Assembly (NCBI RefSeq): GCF_000685075.1
Contig: NZ_BAYD01000002.1
Span: 108,078 to 172,077, forward strand
Source: Paraburkholderia oxyphila NBRC 105797
Lineage (GTDB): Bacteria > Pseudomonadota > Gammaproteobacteria > Burkholderiales > Burkholderiaceae
DNA: 64,000 nt
Reading direction: 5' to 3'
Every line of letters begins with the position of its first letter. Positions within the stretch are counted from its first letter, which is position 1. Positions 11,526 to 26,768 of the stretch are shown here, in pieces. A program made the translations under genes and the position numbers. Below the pieces are notes generated by a model, which saw nothing but the letters and a program-made list of their open reading frames with translations, made no database searches and was not told the origin of the DNA.

Positions 11526-11969
11526 TCAGGCGAGGGTGGCGACGCCGCGGTTCGCGAGCGCGTCGGCGCGCTCGTTCTCGGGATGGCCGGCGTGGCCCTT
11601 GACCCAGCGCCACTCCACCTCGTGTTGGGCGACGAGCGCGTCGAGGCGCTTCCACAGGTCATCGTTCTTGACGGGCGTCTTCGCGGCCGTCATCCAGTTC
11701 TTCTTCTTCCAGCCGTGGATCCACTCGCTGATGCCTTTCTGCACGTATTGCGAGTCGGTGTGCACGATCACCTTGCATGGGCGCTTGAGCGCGTCGAGCG
11801 CGGCGATCACCGCCATCAGCTCCATACGGTTGTTGGTCGTGCCGGGCTCGCCGCCGAACAGTTCCTTTTCCTGTGCGCCGAAGCGCAAAAGCGCGCCCCA
11901 GCCGCCGGGGCCGGGATTGCCCTTGCAGGCGCCGTCCGTGTAGATTTCGACGAAGTCGGGTGAGCTCAT
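11526..11969 (-). CDS. rnhA: Ribonuclease HI
   Basis: This 147-aa enzyme cleaves the RNA strand of RNA-DNA hybrids. The four catalytic acidic residues are visible: Asp in [15 protein letters not shown], Glu in [13 protein letters not shown], Asp in [10 protein letters not shown] and Asp in [10 protein letters not shown]. The basic 'handle' ([17 protein letters not shown]) typical of bacterial RNase HI is present. Length is normal. Its ATG overlaps the stop of the upstream methyltransferase gene by 4 nt (TCAT on the plus strand at 11966-11969), which points to coupled translation. Confidence 0.97.
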   Translation of the reverse strand: MSSPDFVEIYTDGACKGNPGPGGWGALLRFGAQEKELFGGEPGTTNNRMELMAVIAALDALKRPCKVIVHTDSQYVQKGISEWIHGWKKKNWMTAAKTPVKNDDLWKRLDALVAQHEVEWRWVKGHAGHPENERADALANRGVATLA

Positions 11970-12799
11970 GAGTCCTTGTTGCGAGTAGGGGAGGGGGTGG
12001 TGGCGGCGGCCTTCAGGCTGGGCGCCAGCACCGGCTTCTTGACCTTCAGCGGGCCAACGAGGCGCATGCCGCGCACGCGCTTGATGGCCGACACCATATA
12101 GATGGCGCCGAAGATCGGCCACCAGCGGTCGCCGGCGGCCTCCATGAATGCGTAGCGCCCGAGCCATTGCTCGGTGGCGAGCGGCGGACGATAGCAGCCG
12201 AAGCGTCCGCGTTCAAGCTCGAAGCCAAGCAGCTTGATCCAGTCTTTCAGGCGCGTGAAGGCGATCAGGTCTTCGCGCGCGGGCAAAAACGGATGCCCGG
12301 TGAGCTTGGCCACCGACTGGCGCGCCCCCCACAGCGAAAGCGAATTGAAGCCGACGATCAGCAACTGCCCCTCGGGCATCAGCACGCGTTCGGCTTCGCG
12401 CAGCAGCCGGTGCGGATCGCTCGTGAATTCCAGCGTGTGCGGCATCACGATGAGGTCGACGCTCTGCGCCTCGAACGGCAGATCGAGATGGTCGCACCAG
12501 ACCGTGCTGCGCCCGGCCGGCGCGTGAGGCGTGGGAGGGTGCTGCAAATCGGACGGCGCATGGGCGCCCGGCACCGTATACGGCGCGCTCGACGCGCTGG
12601 CCGCGTCGAGCACGAGGCCGCGGCACGGCATGCGGTTCTCGCGCAGCGCGTCGAGCTGTGGCAGGCCGAGCTGCAGCGCGTGGTAGCCGAACATGTTCGA
12701 CACCACGCGGTCGAGCTGCTCCTGCTCCCAGCCCAGCACGTACCTGCCTGCGGGCGATCCGGTCCAGGCGGGCCAGTCTATAATCGTTCGGTTAGACAT
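11966..12799 (-). CDS. SAM-dependent methyltransferase (YafS-like)
   Basis: This 277-aa class I methyltransferase has a central domain with [10 protein letters not shown] in place of a classical glycine motif I. The conserved late motifs are [39 protein letters not shown]. The C-terminal basic tail ([12 protein letters not shown]) is not conserved in general. E. coli yafS, of unknown substrate, has the same position between gloB and rnhA. ATG 12799 ([12 protein letters not shown]) is chosen; the 14 codons upstream overlap the divergent promoter region. The degenerate glycine motif leaves catalytic activity somewhat uncertain. Confidence 0.85.
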   Translation of the reverse strand: MSNRTIIDWPAWTGSPAGRYVLGWEQEQLDRVVSNMFGYHALQLGLPQLDALRENRMPCRGLVLDAASASSAPYTVPGAHAPSDLQHPPTPHAPAGRSTVWCDHLDLPFEAQSVDLIVMPHTLEFTSDPHRLLREAERVLMPEGQLLIVGFNSLSLWGARQSVAKLTGHPFLPAREDLIAFTRLKDWIKLLGFELERGRFGCYRPPLATEQWLGRYAFMEAAGDRWWPIFGAIYMVSAIKRVRGMRLVGPLKVKKPVLAPSLKAAATTPSPTRNKDS

Positions 12800-12820
12800 G
12801 TCGAAAAAGTAGGCCGCCCC

Positions 12821-13663
12821 ATGAAGAGTCCGCTTGAGCACGCATCCGTGCCAGCCGCCACGCTTGCCGCACTCGAATACGTACCGGTTCCGGCTTTTGA
12901 AGATAACTACATCTGGGTCGTGTCGGACGGCCGCAATGCCGTTGCCGTCGATCCGGGCGACGCCGCGCCGGTTCGCGCGTATCTGGCGAAGCGAGGCTGG
13001 CGGCTCGTCGCTATTTTACTCACCCATCACCACAACGACCACGTCGGCGGGGTGGCCGACCTGCTAACGGATGAGCGCGTGCCCGTGTACGGCCCGGCCG
13101 GCGAGGCGCTCGGCCCGCTCGATGCGTTCGTCACGCGCGTGAAGGGCGGCGATGCGCTTCATCTGGATGCGCCCGAGCTCGACTTCAAGGTCATGGACGT
13201 GCCGGGTCATACGCGCGGCCATATCGCGTACTTCCAGGCCGCCGATGCTTCGGGCACGCCGCATCTGTTCTGTGGGGACACGCTGTTCGCCTGCGGCTGC
13301 GGGCGCCTCTTCGAGGGCACGCCCGCGCAGATGCTCGCCTCGCTCGATTCGTTCGCGGCACTGCCGGGCGCCACCGAGGTCCATTGCGCGCACGAGTACA
13401 CGCTCTCGAATATCCGTTTCGCGCTGGCCTGCGATCCGGGCAATGCCGACCTGCACGACTGGAGCCGGCAGGCACAGGCGTTGCGCGAACGCGGCATCCC
13501 CACCTTGCCGACTACAATTCTGCATGAGCGCGCCGTTAATCCATTCATGAGGGCCGGCGATCCGGCCGTGCAGGCGACGCTCGCCGAGGCGCTCCATGAA
13601 ACGGTGCCGGATCGACTGACCGCCTTTACGCTGATGCGCGAGTGGAAGAATCGGTTCCGCTGA
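12821..13663 (+). CDS. gloB: Hydroxyacylglutathione hydrolase (glyoxalase II)
   Basis: This 280-aa metallo-beta-lactamase-fold enzyme hydrolyses S-lactoylglutathione to lactate and glutathione in methylglyoxal detoxification. The dinuclear metal motif THHHNDHVGG and the later His ligands (GHTRGHIAYF, HCAHEYTLSN) are present. The substrate-binding C-terminal helices (LPTTILHERAVNPFMR) match the family. ATG 12821 is chosen; the frame extends far upstream only through antisense of the methyltransferase gene. It is divergent from that gene, and a TATAAT at 12779-12784 lies in the shared promoter region. Confidence 0.95.
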   Translation: MKSPLEHASVPAATLAALEYVPVPAFEDNYIWVVSDGRNAVAVDPGDAAPVRAYLAKRGWRLVAILLTHHHNDHVGGVADLLTDERVPVYGPAGEALGPLDAFVTRVKGGDALHLDAPELDFKVMDVPGHTRGHIAYFQAADASGTPHLFCGDTLFACGCGRLFEGTPAQMLASLDSFAALPGATEVHCAHEYTLSNIRFALACDPGNADLHDWSRQAQALRERGIPTLPTTILHERAVNPFMRAGDPAVQATLAEALHETVPDRLTAFTLMREWKNRFR

Positions 13664-13752
13664 CCCAACGGCTTGCGCGGGTATCCTCATCCCAAAAGTA
13701 TGGAACGTCGTCCAAGCTGCGGATTTTCATGGTTTTTTTCCAATTATTCCGA

Positions 13753-13781
13753 TTGACGGAAACGTGTGCGGCCCGTACTAT
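13753..13781 (+). promoter_or_regulatory. Sigma-70 promoter of mltD
   Basis: TTGACG (13753-13758) and TACTAT (13776-13781) are separated by 17 bp and lie about 30 bp before the mltD start. Confidence 0.75.
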
Positions 13782-13817
13782 CGGCTCCAAATTCCCGCCA
13801 TTTGCAAGTAGACGTTC

Positions 13818-15470
13818 ATGCGATTTATCCTAAGCGCGCTGCTGGTTCTCATGCTCGCCGCCTGTGCGAGCGGGGGACCTGCTGCGAATTCAGCCAACTC
13901 GCTTGCCCCAGCCGATCCCCAGGCGCGCGCCGACGCCATCCGCAAGACCTCCGCAGCGAAAGAAACGATCAACGTCGACCAGGGCTCGGTCGACCAGCTC
14001 ACGAGCCCCGACGCCGACTTGTGGGGGCGAATCCGCCGCGGCTTCCAGATGCCCGACCTGCAGAGCGACCTGGTCGACATGAACGCCCAGTGGTATGCGG
14101 AGCGTCCCGACTACGTCGCGCGCATGACCGAGCGTTCGCAGAAATATCTGTACCACATCGTCGAGGAGCTCGAGGCGCGCCATATGCCGACCGAGCTCGC
14201 GCTGCTGCCGTTCATCGAGTCCGCGTATAACCCGCAGGCCTTGTCGGTTGCGAAGGCGGCAGGCATGTGGCAGTTCGTGCCCGGCACGGGCCGCACCTAT
14301 AACCTGAAGCAGAACATGTGGCAGGACGAGCGCCGTGACGTGCTCGCCTCCACCAGCGCGGCGCTCGACTATCTGTCGCGCCTGCATGACATGTTCGGCG
14401 ACTGGTATCTCGCGCTCGCCGCCTACAACTGGGGCGAGGGCAATGTGCAGCGCGCCATCGCGCGCAACCAGGCGGCGGGTCTGCCGACCGACTATCAGAG
14501 CCTGCGCTTGCCTAATGAGACACGTAACTACGTGCCCAAGCTGCAGGCGGTCAAGAACATCGTGATGAACCCGCAGCAATACGGGCTCACGTTGCCGTCG
14601 ATTCCCAACCACCCGTATTTCGTCACGGTCACGACGTCGCACGATATCGACGTGGACGTTGCGGCCAAGCTCGCGAACATGACGCCCGACGAGTTCCGCT
14701 CGCTCAACCCGTCGTTCAAGAAGCCGGTCATTCTCGGCGCGACCGATCCGCAGATCCTGCTGCCGTTCGACAACGCCAGCGCCTTCGAGCGCAACCTCAA
14801 GTCGTATACGGGCCAGCTTTCCTCGTGGACCGTCTACACGACCGACTCGCGCGCCACGCCGTCGGCCATCGCGCAGAAGATCGGGGTGGATGCGGACACG
14901 CTCATGTCGGTCAACAAGATTCCGGCGGGCATGCGTCTGAAGGCGGGCTCGACGCTGGTGGTGCCGCGCACCGACGATGGCGACGACGAGGACATCAGCG
15001 CCGACGTCGCCGAAAGCGCCGTGCTGGCCATGGAGCCGGACGTGCCCGACACGCGCAAGATGCTGATCCGCGTGCGCCGCAAGCAGTCGATGGATACGGT
15101 GGCGGCACGCTACGGCGTCTCGGTCGGCCAGCTGAAGGGCTGGAACAAGACGCGCCGCGACCTCGTCACGCCTGGTCAGGTGCTCGTGCTGCACGTGCCG
15201 GTCGGCAAGGCGATGCCGAGCGAACCGGGGCCGGAGCGTCTGGCAACCAATGTGTCCGGTGGCGGCGTGGAGCGCATCGGCACCCGGGTTGCAGACACGG
15301 GTTCCAAGTCGCGCTACGATAAGAAACACGGTCGCGCGCGCACCGAGGTCGTCAAGGTTTCCGAGCCGGTCAAGGAAAAGGCTTCCAGCGCAGCGCCCAG
15401 CAAGGCGTCGAAGGGTGCGGCAAGCCGCCCGAAGGCCGAAACCCACACGCAGAAGCACAAACCCAAATAG
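13818..15470 (+). CDS. mltD: Membrane-bound lytic murein transglycosylase D with LysM repeats
   Basis: This 550-aa lipoprotein has a signal ending LVLMLAAC. An SLT domain (about 100-240) carries the catalytic Glu in ALLPFIESAYNPQALS, plus AAGMWQFVPGTGR and AAYNWGEGNVQRAI, which define family 1D. Two LysM-like peptidoglycan-binding modules follow, at about 335-385 (TPSAIAQKIGVDADTLMSVN) and 415-465 (MDTVAARYGVSVGQLKGWN). The C-terminus is Lys/Ala-rich. MltD cleaves glycan strands to 1,6-anhydromuropeptides during wall turnover. A sigma-70 promoter lies immediately upstream. Confidence 0.96.
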   Translation: MRFILSALLVLMLAACASGGPAANSANSLAPADPQARADAIRKTSAAKETINVDQGSVDQLTSPDADLWGRIRRGFQMPDLQSDLVDMNAQWYAERPDYVARMTERSQKYLYHIVEELEARHMPTELALLPFIESAYNPQALSVAKAAGMWQFVPGTGRTYNLKQNMWQDERRDVLASTSAALDYLSRLHDMFGDWYLALAAYNWGEGNVQRAIARNQAAGLPTDYQSLRLPNETRNYVPKLQAVKNIVMNPQQYGLTLPSIPNHPYFVTVTTSHDIDVDVAAKLANMTPDEFRSLNPSFKKPVILGATDPQILLPFDNASAFERNLKSYTGQLSSWTVYTTDSRATPSAIAQKIGVDADTLMSVNKIPAGMRLKAGSTLVVPRTDDGDDEDISADVAESAVLAMEPDVPDTRKMLIRVRRKQSMDTVAARYGVSVGQLKGWNKTRRDLVTPGQVLVLHVPVGKAMPSEPGPERLATNVSGGGVERIGTRVADTGSKSRYDKKHGRARTEVVKVSEPVKEKASSAAPSKASKGAASRPKAETHTQKHKPK

Positions 15471-16132
15471 CGGCTGGCGTAGGGTGCTCAGTCGTGCGCT
15501 GCGGGGGCAGTGCACGATGTTTCGCTCCGATCACTTTTGCCATTTGGTTTCTCTCGCCGTCACCCCGCCAGGTGGCGGCGTTTTCATTGGTGGGCGGAAA
15601 ATTGGGGCGCCCGGCTTAGGGGCGCCCGGCTTGGGGTGCCCAGGCACGAGGGCGACCAGCTTAGGGGTGGCGCCCCGCGCCGGCATGGCCCGGATGGCGG
15701 TGGCCGCGCTTGCCGGGCGCTGTTCCGCGCCTATAGTGGAAAGGGCGCCGCCGCGGCCTGCATCGGCGCGCCGCCCGCTGGGCGTCATCCCGAAATTTGA
15801 AAGAAAGGGCGTTTTCGCGCTATAATTTCAAGGTTTGAGCTTATCAACCCGCACCCTAGCGCCTACCTCCTTCCCCCCGTTCATCCGCCGCCCGCGCTTT
15901 CTGTTTCTACTGGCTGGCTGCCGCCCGATCGAGCGTCACAAACGCACCTTCGCGGCCCGGCGCCCGACACCCGGTCAAACACGGAAGGTCGCGTAACGAG
16001 CAGACTGCAGAGCGAGCCGCGCGCGCGTCCTTGTCGCCCCGATCAGGACGCCGACGCCGCAGCCGCTCCCAGGTCCAAGATCGCAACGTCGGATAACAGG
16101 TCGGCACAGGGTGCTCCCCCAAGGAGTCTCCC
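15471..16132 (+). other. Intergenic region and leader of carA
   Basis: No convincing gene lies in these 660 bp. It contains a 15-bp tandem direct repeat (GGGGCGCCCGGCTT plus A or G, at 15604-15618 and 15619-15633), the carAB promoter, and then about 300 nt of apparent untranslated leader. Confidence 0.5.
15797..15826 (+). promoter_or_regulatory. Strong sigma-70 promoter upstream of carAB
   Basis: TTGAAA (15797-15802) and a perfect TATAAT (15821-15826) are separated by 18 bp. The transcript would start near 15833, about 300 nt before the carA start codon, leaving an unusually long leader. Confidence 0.8.
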
Positions 16133-17275
16133 GTGTTGCCGTCATTCTCTCCCGCTCTGCTCGCGCTCGCCGACGGCACGGTCTTTCGTGGTTACTCGAT
16201 TGGCGCGCCGGGTCATACGACCGGTGAAGTCGTGTTCAACACGGCCATCACCGGTTATCAGGAAATCCTGACCGACCCGAGCTACGCTCGCCAGATCGTC
16301 ACCTTGACGTATCCGCATATCGGCAATGTCGGCGTCAACGCCGAAGACGTCGAAGCCACGAAAGTCCATGCCGCCGGTCTGATCATCCGCGACCTGCCGA
16401 CGCTCGCCTCGAACTTCCGCATGGAGCGCACGCTCGGCGATTATCTGAAGGACGAAGGCGTGGTGGCGATCGCCGGCATCGACACGCGCAAGCTCACGCG
16501 TATTCTGCGCGAGAAGGGCGCGCAGAACGGCGCGATTCTCGCGGGCTCGGACGACGAGGCCAAGGCCATCGAACTCGCGCGCTCGTTCCCGGGCCTCGCG
16601 GGCATGGACCTCGCGAAGGTCGTCTCGACCGACAAGCCCTACGAGTGGACGACCACCGAGTGGCGTCTGGGCGAAGGCTACCGTACGCAATCGGCGCCGA
16701 AGTACAAGGTCGTGGCGTTCGACTTCGGCGTGAAGCAGAACATCCTGCGCATGCTGGCCGAGCGCGGCTGCCATGTCACGGTGCTGCCGGCTCAGGCCAA
16801 GGCTGAAGATGCGCTTGCGCTGAACCCGGACGGCGTGTTCCTCTCGAACGGCCCCGGCGATCCGGAGCCGTGCGACTACGCAATCAAGGCTACGCAGGAA
16901 TTCATCGCGCGCGGCATCCCGACCTTCGGCATCTGCCTTGGCCACCAGATCATGGGCCTGGCCGTCGGCGCGAAGACGCTGAAGATGAAGACGGGCCACC
17001 ACGGTGCGAACCATCCGGTGAAGGATCTCGGCGACGGCCGCGTGGTCATCACGTCGCAAAACCACGGCTTCGCAGTGGACGCCGACACGCTGCCCGCGAA
17101 CGCGCGCGTCACGCACGTCTCGCTGTTCGACGGCACGCTGCAAGGCTTCGAGCTCACCGACAAGCCCGCGTTCTGCTTCCAGGGCCACCCGGAAGCATCG
17201 CCGGGCCCGCAGGACATCGGCTATCTGTTCGACCGCTTCACCGCGTTGATGGACAGCGCCAAGGCCGGCAAGTAA
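16133..17275 (+). CDS. carA: Carbamoyl-phosphate synthase small subunit (glutaminase)
   Basis: This 380-aa subunit hydrolyses glutamine and passes ammonia to CarB, for arginine and pyrimidine synthesis. The N-terminal domain has [20 protein letters not shown]. The C-terminal class I glutaminase domain has the nucleophile Cys in [13 protein letters not shown] and the His-Glu pair in [13 protein letters not shown]. The start is a GTG at 16133 with AAGGAG upstream, giving the usual [16 protein letters not shown]-terminus. carB follows after 158 bp. Confidence 0.97.
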   Translation: MLPSFSPALLALADGTVFRGYSIGAPGHTTGEVVFNTAITGYQEILTDPSYARQIVTLTYPHIGNVGVNAEDVEATKVHAAGLIIRDLPTLASNFRMERTLGDYLKDEGVVAIAGIDTRKLTRILREKGAQNGAILAGSDDEAKAIELARSFPGLAGMDLAKVVSTDKPYEWTTTEWRLGEGYRTQSAPKYKVVAFDFGVKQNILRMLAERGCHVTVLPAQAKAEDALALNPDGVFLSNGPGDPEPCDYAIKATQEFIARGIPTFGICLGHQIMGLAVGAKTLKMKTGHHGANHPVKDLGDGRVVITSQNHGFAVDADTLPANARVTHVSLFDGTLQGFELTDKPAFCFQGHPEASPGPQDIGYLFDRFTALMDSAKAGK

Positions 17276-17433
17276 GGCATAGCCGCCGCAAGAGCAGAGC
17301 AGGGTGCGCAGCGAGCCGCGTTGAACAACGGCCCACGCGCGCGCCCGACGGCGAGCGGCAAGGCGTGATTCGGTAGACGAAGCACGCGCCGCGCGCCGGG
17401 AGTCAAGACACAGGAATATTTAGCGAGAGCGTT

Positions 17434-20688
<3,255 letters not shown>

Positions 20689-20909
20689 GACTTCGATTGT
20701 CTGTCCAATACTGAACAAGGCAGGCAAACAGGCTGAATACAAAGCTGAATGTGCCGCGGTTAAGCGGCGTCCCAACAGGGTTTTCAGGCTGCGCCAGTGC
20801 GCGCCGCCGCCCTCTCGGGATGCACTTGACCGCGGTGATTTTTTTTATGGCCGCAACGATTTGATTCGTGCGGCATCAATACGGCCCCATGCGGCTGAAT
20901 GAGTTGTTT

Positions 20910-21386
20910 ATGAGCACGATTCCCTTGACAAAGCGCGGTGCAGACCAACTCCGCGAGGAACTGCAGCGCCTGAAGTCCGTCGAGCGTCCGGCGGTCATCA
21001 ATTCGATCGCCGAAGCGCGCGCGCAAGGCGATCTGTCGGAAAACGCGGAATACGACGCCGCGAAGGAAAAGCAGGGCTTCATCGAAGGCCGCATCGCCGA
21101 AATCGAGTCGAAGCTGGCGGCGGCGCAGATCATCGACCCGGCCTCGCTCGAAGCCGATGGCCGCGTGGTGTTCGGCTCGACCATCGACCTCGAAGACCTC
21201 GACTCGGGCAAGTCGGTCACCTACCAGATCGTCGGTGACGACGAAGCCGACCTCGAGCACGGCCTGATTTCCGTGAGCTCGCCCATCGCGCGCGCGCTGA
21301 TCGGCAAGACCGAGGGCGATGTGGCCGAAGTGCAGGCGCCGAGCGGCGTGCGCGAGTACGAAATCATCGAGGTTCGCTACGTCTGA
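20910..21386 (+). CDS. greA: Transcription elongation factor GreA
   Basis: This 158-aa factor, exactly the E. coli length, rescues backtracked RNA polymerase by stimulating transcript cleavage through the secondary channel. The N-terminal coiled coil includes the catalytic acidic tip in the [13 protein letters not shown] stretch. The C-terminal globular domain ([22 protein letters not shown]) ends in [12 protein letters not shown] 20910 ([14 protein letters not shown]) is the family start; in-frame starts upstream (20868, 20889) lack conservation. It follows carB by 221 bp. Confidence 0.97.
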   Translation: MSTIPLTKRGADQLREELQRLKSVERPAVINSIAEARAQGDLSENAEYDAAKEKQGFIEGRIAEIESKLAAAQIIDPASLEADGRVVFGSTIDLEDLDSGKSVTYQIVGDDEADLEHGLISVSSPIARALIGKTEGDVAEVQAPSGVREYEIIEVRYV

Positions 21387-21394
21387 CGCGTGGC

Positions 21395-21946
21395 GTGCCC
21401 ATTGACGTACTTCGTGACCTGCTCAGTGACGTGAATACATCCCAGAATTTGCTCAGCCCGGCCCCGCCGCTCGTGGCGCACCGCGTGTTCGCGCTGCTCG
21501 CCATGCTGTGGGTGGGCAGCCAGTTGACGATCGGCTATGCGGTCGCGCCAGTCCTGTTCGCCTCGCTGGACCGCATGGTGGCTGGTTCGCTCGCCGCGCA
21601 GTTGTTCCGCATCGAAGGCATGCTCGGGCTCGTGAGCGGCGTGCTGCTGCTCGGGCTCGCGAACGTGCTGATCCGCCGCGGCGAGGCAGGGTATCGGCGC
21701 CTGCGCTGGCTGCTGATCGGCATGCTGTTGTGTGTGCTGATCGGCTATTACGCGCTGCAGCCGTTCATGAACGCGATGCGCATGAATGCCATGCAGGCCG
21801 GCGTCGACATTGCCCATTCGGTCTGGGCGAGCCGTTTCGGCATGCTGCACGGCGTGTCGAGCGTGTTCTATCTGGTCGAGAGCCTGTTGGGCGCCTGGCT
21901 CGTCTGGCTGTTGCCGTCCGCGCGGGGCACGCGCACGCAGCGCTGA
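21395..21946 (+). CDS. DUF4149-family membrane protein
   Basis: This protein of about 183 aa has four hydrophobic helices (about 27-50, 60-92, 103-122 and 147-174). Conserved features include WVGSQLTIGYAVAPVLFASLD near the N-terminus and SRFGMLHGVSSVFYLVESLLG near the C-terminus, as in the DUF4149 family, whose function is unknown. The start is a GTG at 21395, or the GTG at 21431. Its start is only 8 bp after greA, so it is likely co-transcribed with greA. Confidence 0.82.
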   Translation: MPIDVLRDLLSDVNTSQNLLSPAPPLVAHRVFALLAMLWVGSQLTIGYAVAPVLFASLDRMVAGSLAAQLFRIEGMLGLVSGVLLLGLANVLIRRGEAGYRRLRWLLIGMLLCVLIGYYALQPFMNAMRMNAMQAGVDIAHSVWASRFGMLHGVSSVFYLVESLLGAWLVWLLPSARGTRTQR

Positions 21947-22011
21947 AGCGCTGCCCGGGTGGCGTACCTGTTCAACCCGTCGCCGTTCACTTTCCAGTCA
22001 GGCAGGAAGCG

Positions 22012-22041
22012 AAAAAAAAGCGCGGCAAACTGGCCGCGCTT
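22012..22041 (-). terminator. Rho-independent terminator of yhbY
   Basis: On the minus strand AAGCGCGGC pairs with GCCGCGCTT around a 6-nt loop and runs into a tract of eight T. It starts 3 nt after the yhbY stop codon. Confidence 0.92.
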
Positions 22042-22044
22042 TCC

Positions 22045-22590
22045 TTACTTCGAGCCTTGATGGACTCGCTTCGAGCCGGTCTGGCGTTTCTTGGCGCGCT
22101 TGATGTTGCCGCCTTGCGTGACGCGCTCGTTGCCCTTGACCGTGACCTTCTGCGACTTGGGCTTGCGCATCGGGTTGTCGGACGCCTTGACGACCTTGAC
22201 GACGCGCGGCGCCGCACCGCGCTTGCCCGCTTCACGCGCGCTCGGCACATCGCCGGCGGGGCGCGTCACGGTGCCGCGCGCGCCGGCGCGGGCGCGGGTG
22301 GTCGTCGGCCTGGCTTCCTCGGGCTTGTAGATCACGAGCAGCTTGCCGATGTGCTGGATGGGCGCCGCGTTCAGGCGGTCGCAGATCTCTGCGTAGATCG
22401 CGAGGCGCTCTTCGCGCTCGTCGCCGAACACGCGCACCTTGATGAGCTGGTGCGCGTCGAGGTGAACCTGGATTTCCTTGAGGACGGCGTCGGTCAGTCC
22501 CTCGGCGCCGATGAGCACGACCGGTTTGAGCGCGTGAGCCGCGGAGCGCAATTCGGAGCGCTGTTCGGCAGTAAGTGTGAGGGCGGGCAT
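22045..22590 (-). CDS. yhbY: CRS1-YhbY (CRM) domain ribosome-associated RNA-binding protein
   Basis: This 181-aa protein has an N-terminal CRM domain in residues 1-97. It contains LRSAAHALKPVVLIGAEGLTDAVL with the GxxG-like loop, HLDAHQLIKVRVFG and IQHIGKLLVIYK. E. coli YhbY (97 aa) binds pre-50S ribosomes, and the gene lies divergent from rlmE/ftsJ as here. The C-terminal ~85 residues are a basic, low-complexity tail (TTTRARAGARG, RKPKSQKVTVKGNERV) absent from E. coli, probably extra RNA contact. A strong terminator follows. Confidence 0.94.
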   Translation of the reverse strand: MPALTLTAEQRSELRSAAHALKPVVLIGAEGLTDAVLKEIQVHLDAHQLIKVRVFGDEREERLAIYAEICDRLNAAPIQHIGKLLVIYKPEEARPTTTRARAGARGTVTRPAGDVPSAREAGKRGAAPRVVKVVKASDNPMRKPKSQKVTVKGNERVTQGGNIKRAKKRQTGSKRVHQGSK

Positions 22591-22856
22591 GGGATGTGGC
22601 AGACTCGACTAAAATGACGGCGCCCGCCAGTCAGCGTGGAATGCCGGCATGACAGGCCTCACAACGAGGGGCCGCCAGGCGGGAAGCGCGTCGAAACAAT
22701 GGAACAACCGTGGAGAACGGCGTGGCGCGGGCTGATGCCGGCGAGCGAGGCGGTGAGAACCGCGCGCCTTGAGCCGGACGGGCCGCGACGGCCGCACGAA
22801 TTAAACGCGTATTATCCGCTAAAAGCGCGACATCACGCAGCAAGAGTTCACCTTTA

Positions 22857-23519
22857 ATGGCAAAAAACCGCTTCAATCAGTCGTGGCTGCACGACCATAT
22901 TAACGATCCGTACGTGAAGATGGCGCAACGGGAGGGTTATCGTGCCCGCGCCGCGTACAAGCTGAAGGAAATTGACGAGCAGGACAAGCTGATCCGCCCG
23001 GGCATGGTGATCGTCGATCTCGGCGCCGCGCCCGGCAGCTGGAGCCAGTACGCGCGCAACAAGCTCGCGCAGGGCACGAAGCGCGACGACCAGCGCCAGG
23101 GCGGGATCGACGGCACGATCATTGCGCTGGACATCCTGCCGATGGAGCCCATCGCCGACGTGCAGTTCCTGCAGGGCGACTTCCGCGAGGACGATGTGCT
23201 CGCGCAACTGGAAGAAGCCGTGGGTGGCCGGCCAGTAGACCTTGTAATTTCGGACATGGCGCCCAATCTGTCAGGCGTGGCGTCGGCCGATGCCGCGCGT
23301 ATCGAACACGTCTGCGATCTCGCGCTCGAGTTTTCGCAGAATCATCTGAAACCCGATGGTGCCCTTTTAGTAAAATGCTTTCACGGCAGTGGTTACAGCC
23401 AGATCGTCGAGAAGTTCAAGCATCAGTTCAAGGTCGTGGCCGCGCGCAAGCCGAAGGCTTCGCGTGATAAATCGTCCGAAACGTTTATATTGGGTAAACA
23501 TCTGAAGCGACCCCGCTGA
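22857..23519 (+). CDS. rlmE: 23S rRNA (uridine-2552) 2'-O-methyltransferase
   Basis: This 220-aa enzyme (FtsJ) methylates U2552 in the ribosomal A-loop using SAM. Motif I is [12 protein letters not shown]. The catalytic K-D-K-E tetrad is visible: Lys in AAYKLKEID, Asp in [12 protein letters not shown], Lys in [11 protein letters not shown] and Glu in [12 protein letters not shown] 22857 gives the normal start. The order rlmE-ftsH downstream of divergent yhbY and followed by folP-glmM is a classical proteobacterial block. Confidence 0.97.
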   Translation: MAKNRFNQSWLHDHINDPYVKMAQREGYRARAAYKLKEIDEQDKLIRPGMVIVDLGAAPGSWSQYARNKLAQGTKRDDQRQGGIDGTIIALDILPMEPIADVQFLQGDFREDDVLAQLEEAVGGRPVDLVISDMAPNLSGVASADAARIEHVCDLALEFSQNHLKPDGALLVKCFHGSGYSQIVEKFKHQFKVVAARKPKASRDKSSETFILGKHLKRPR

Positions 23520-23755
23520 TCCCCTGGGCCAGACAGGCTCGGGTATCGCAAAGAATCGGCTCCAGCGTGGCGAGCGCGTTGCAAGGACTGTAAAGATCGT
23601 CCCGAATCGGCTTCGGGAGGCAGTCCGGACAAGGCGCTCAGGCTATTTCCGCCTTAGCGAAACGTTATGGCGAGGCCCTGCGTACTGGATTAGAATGCTT
23701 TGATGGTGTCGCAAGGCAAATGTAGGCGCACGTCTATGAGTGAAGGAGTGGTGCT

Positions 23756-25645
<1,890 letters not shown>

Positions 25646-25784
25646 CCGGCCACAGTGCGCCAGATCGAGTAAAGTTGCGGGCCGGTGTGATGTTCACATC
25701 GGCCCGTTTGCATTTCTGGGCGCAATTGGCGTATCGGGCTGCTTCGGCTTGCCATATTGAGTTACATATCTGACGTTTCTTGAC

Positions 25785-26702
25785 GTGCCCAATCTGACTT
25801 CGCAGGGTAATCTGCCCAATGCGCCTGCCCACGCGGTTGCGCCCGAACCGCTCGTGTGCGGCCGTTTCACACTGACTTTCGAGCGTCCTCTCGTCATGGG
25901 GATACTCAACGCCACGCCGGATTCCTTCTCCGACGGTGGCCGCTATCTCGCCTTCGACGATGCGCTGCGCCGCGCCGAGCACATGCTGCTCGACGGCGTG
26001 GACATCATCGATATTGGGGGCGAGTCGACGCGTCCGGGGGCGCCGCCCGTTGCGCTCGACGAAGAGCTCGAACGGGTGATTCCGCTCGTCGAGCGGCTGA
26101 AGGGCGCGAATGTGCCGCTTTCGGTCGATACGTACAAGCCGGACGTGATGCGCCACGCGCTCGCAGCAGGCGCCGATCTGATCAACGATGTCTGGGGCTT
26201 TCGCATGCCGGGCGCGATAGATGCGGTGCGTGAGAGTCAGTGCGGATTGTGTGTGATGCACATGCTCGGCGAGCCGCAGACCATGCAGGTGGGCGAGCCC
26301 GATTACGCGGATGTCGTGCGCGAGGTGCGCGAGTTTCTGCAAGCGCGCTGTGCCGAACTCGAAGCTGCAGGGGTGGCGAAGGCGCGTATTAGCGTCGATC
26401 CGGGCTTTGGCTTCGGCAAGACGGTGGTCGAGCAGAACTACGCGTTGCTCGCGCATCTGCGCGAGACGGCGCCGCAGGTAGCGGCGGGTGTCGCGCCTTA
26501 TCCGATCCTGGCGGGAATGTCGCGCAAGTCGATGCTCGGCGCGCTCGTGAACCGGCCCGCGCCCGAACGCGTGGCGGCCAGCGTGGCAGCGGCGGTCTGC
26601 GCGGCGCAGCAGGGCGCGGCCATCATTCGCGTGCACGACGTCGCGCCGACGGTCGATGCGCTCAAGGTATGGGGCGCCATGCGCGACGCCGCGCGCCGGT
26701 AA
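25785..26702 (+). CDS. folP: Dihydropteroate synthase
   Basis: This 305-aa TIM-barrel enzyme joins p-aminobenzoate and dihydropterin pyrophosphate in folate synthesis and is the sulfonamide target. Motifs MGILNATPDSFSDGG, DIIDIGGESTRPGA, GADLINDVWG, DPGFGFGKTV, GMSRKSMLG and IIRVHDVA all appear in the proper order. The start is a GTG at 25785; the first ~25 residues before the barrel are variable. It lies between ftsH and glmM as in E. coli. Confidence 0.96.
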   Translation: MPNLTSQGNLPNAPAHAVAPEPLVCGRFTLTFERPLVMGILNATPDSFSDGGRYLAFDDALRRAEHMLLDGVDIIDIGGESTRPGAPPVALDEELERVIPLVERLKGANVPLSVDTYKPDVMRHALAAGADLINDVWGFRMPGAIDAVRESQCGLCVMHMLGEPQTMQVGEPDYADVVREVREFLQARCAELEAAGVAKARISVDPGFGFGKTVVEQNYALLAHLRETAPQVAAGVAPYPILAGMSRKSMLGALVNRPAPERVAASVAAAVCAAQQGAAIIRVHDVAPTVDALKVWGAMRDAARR

Positions 26703-26768
26703 GAGAACAGGGCGCGAAGAGAACAGGGCGCGAGCACGCGCCGCAAAACAGAACCAACGAGAGGTTGA

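Noticed and set aside
15250..15825. Frame with GAPGLGAPGLG repeats after mltD
   Set aside because: It starts inside mltD in another frame and the repeat simply reflects a 15-bp tandem DNA repeat; no ribosome binding site.
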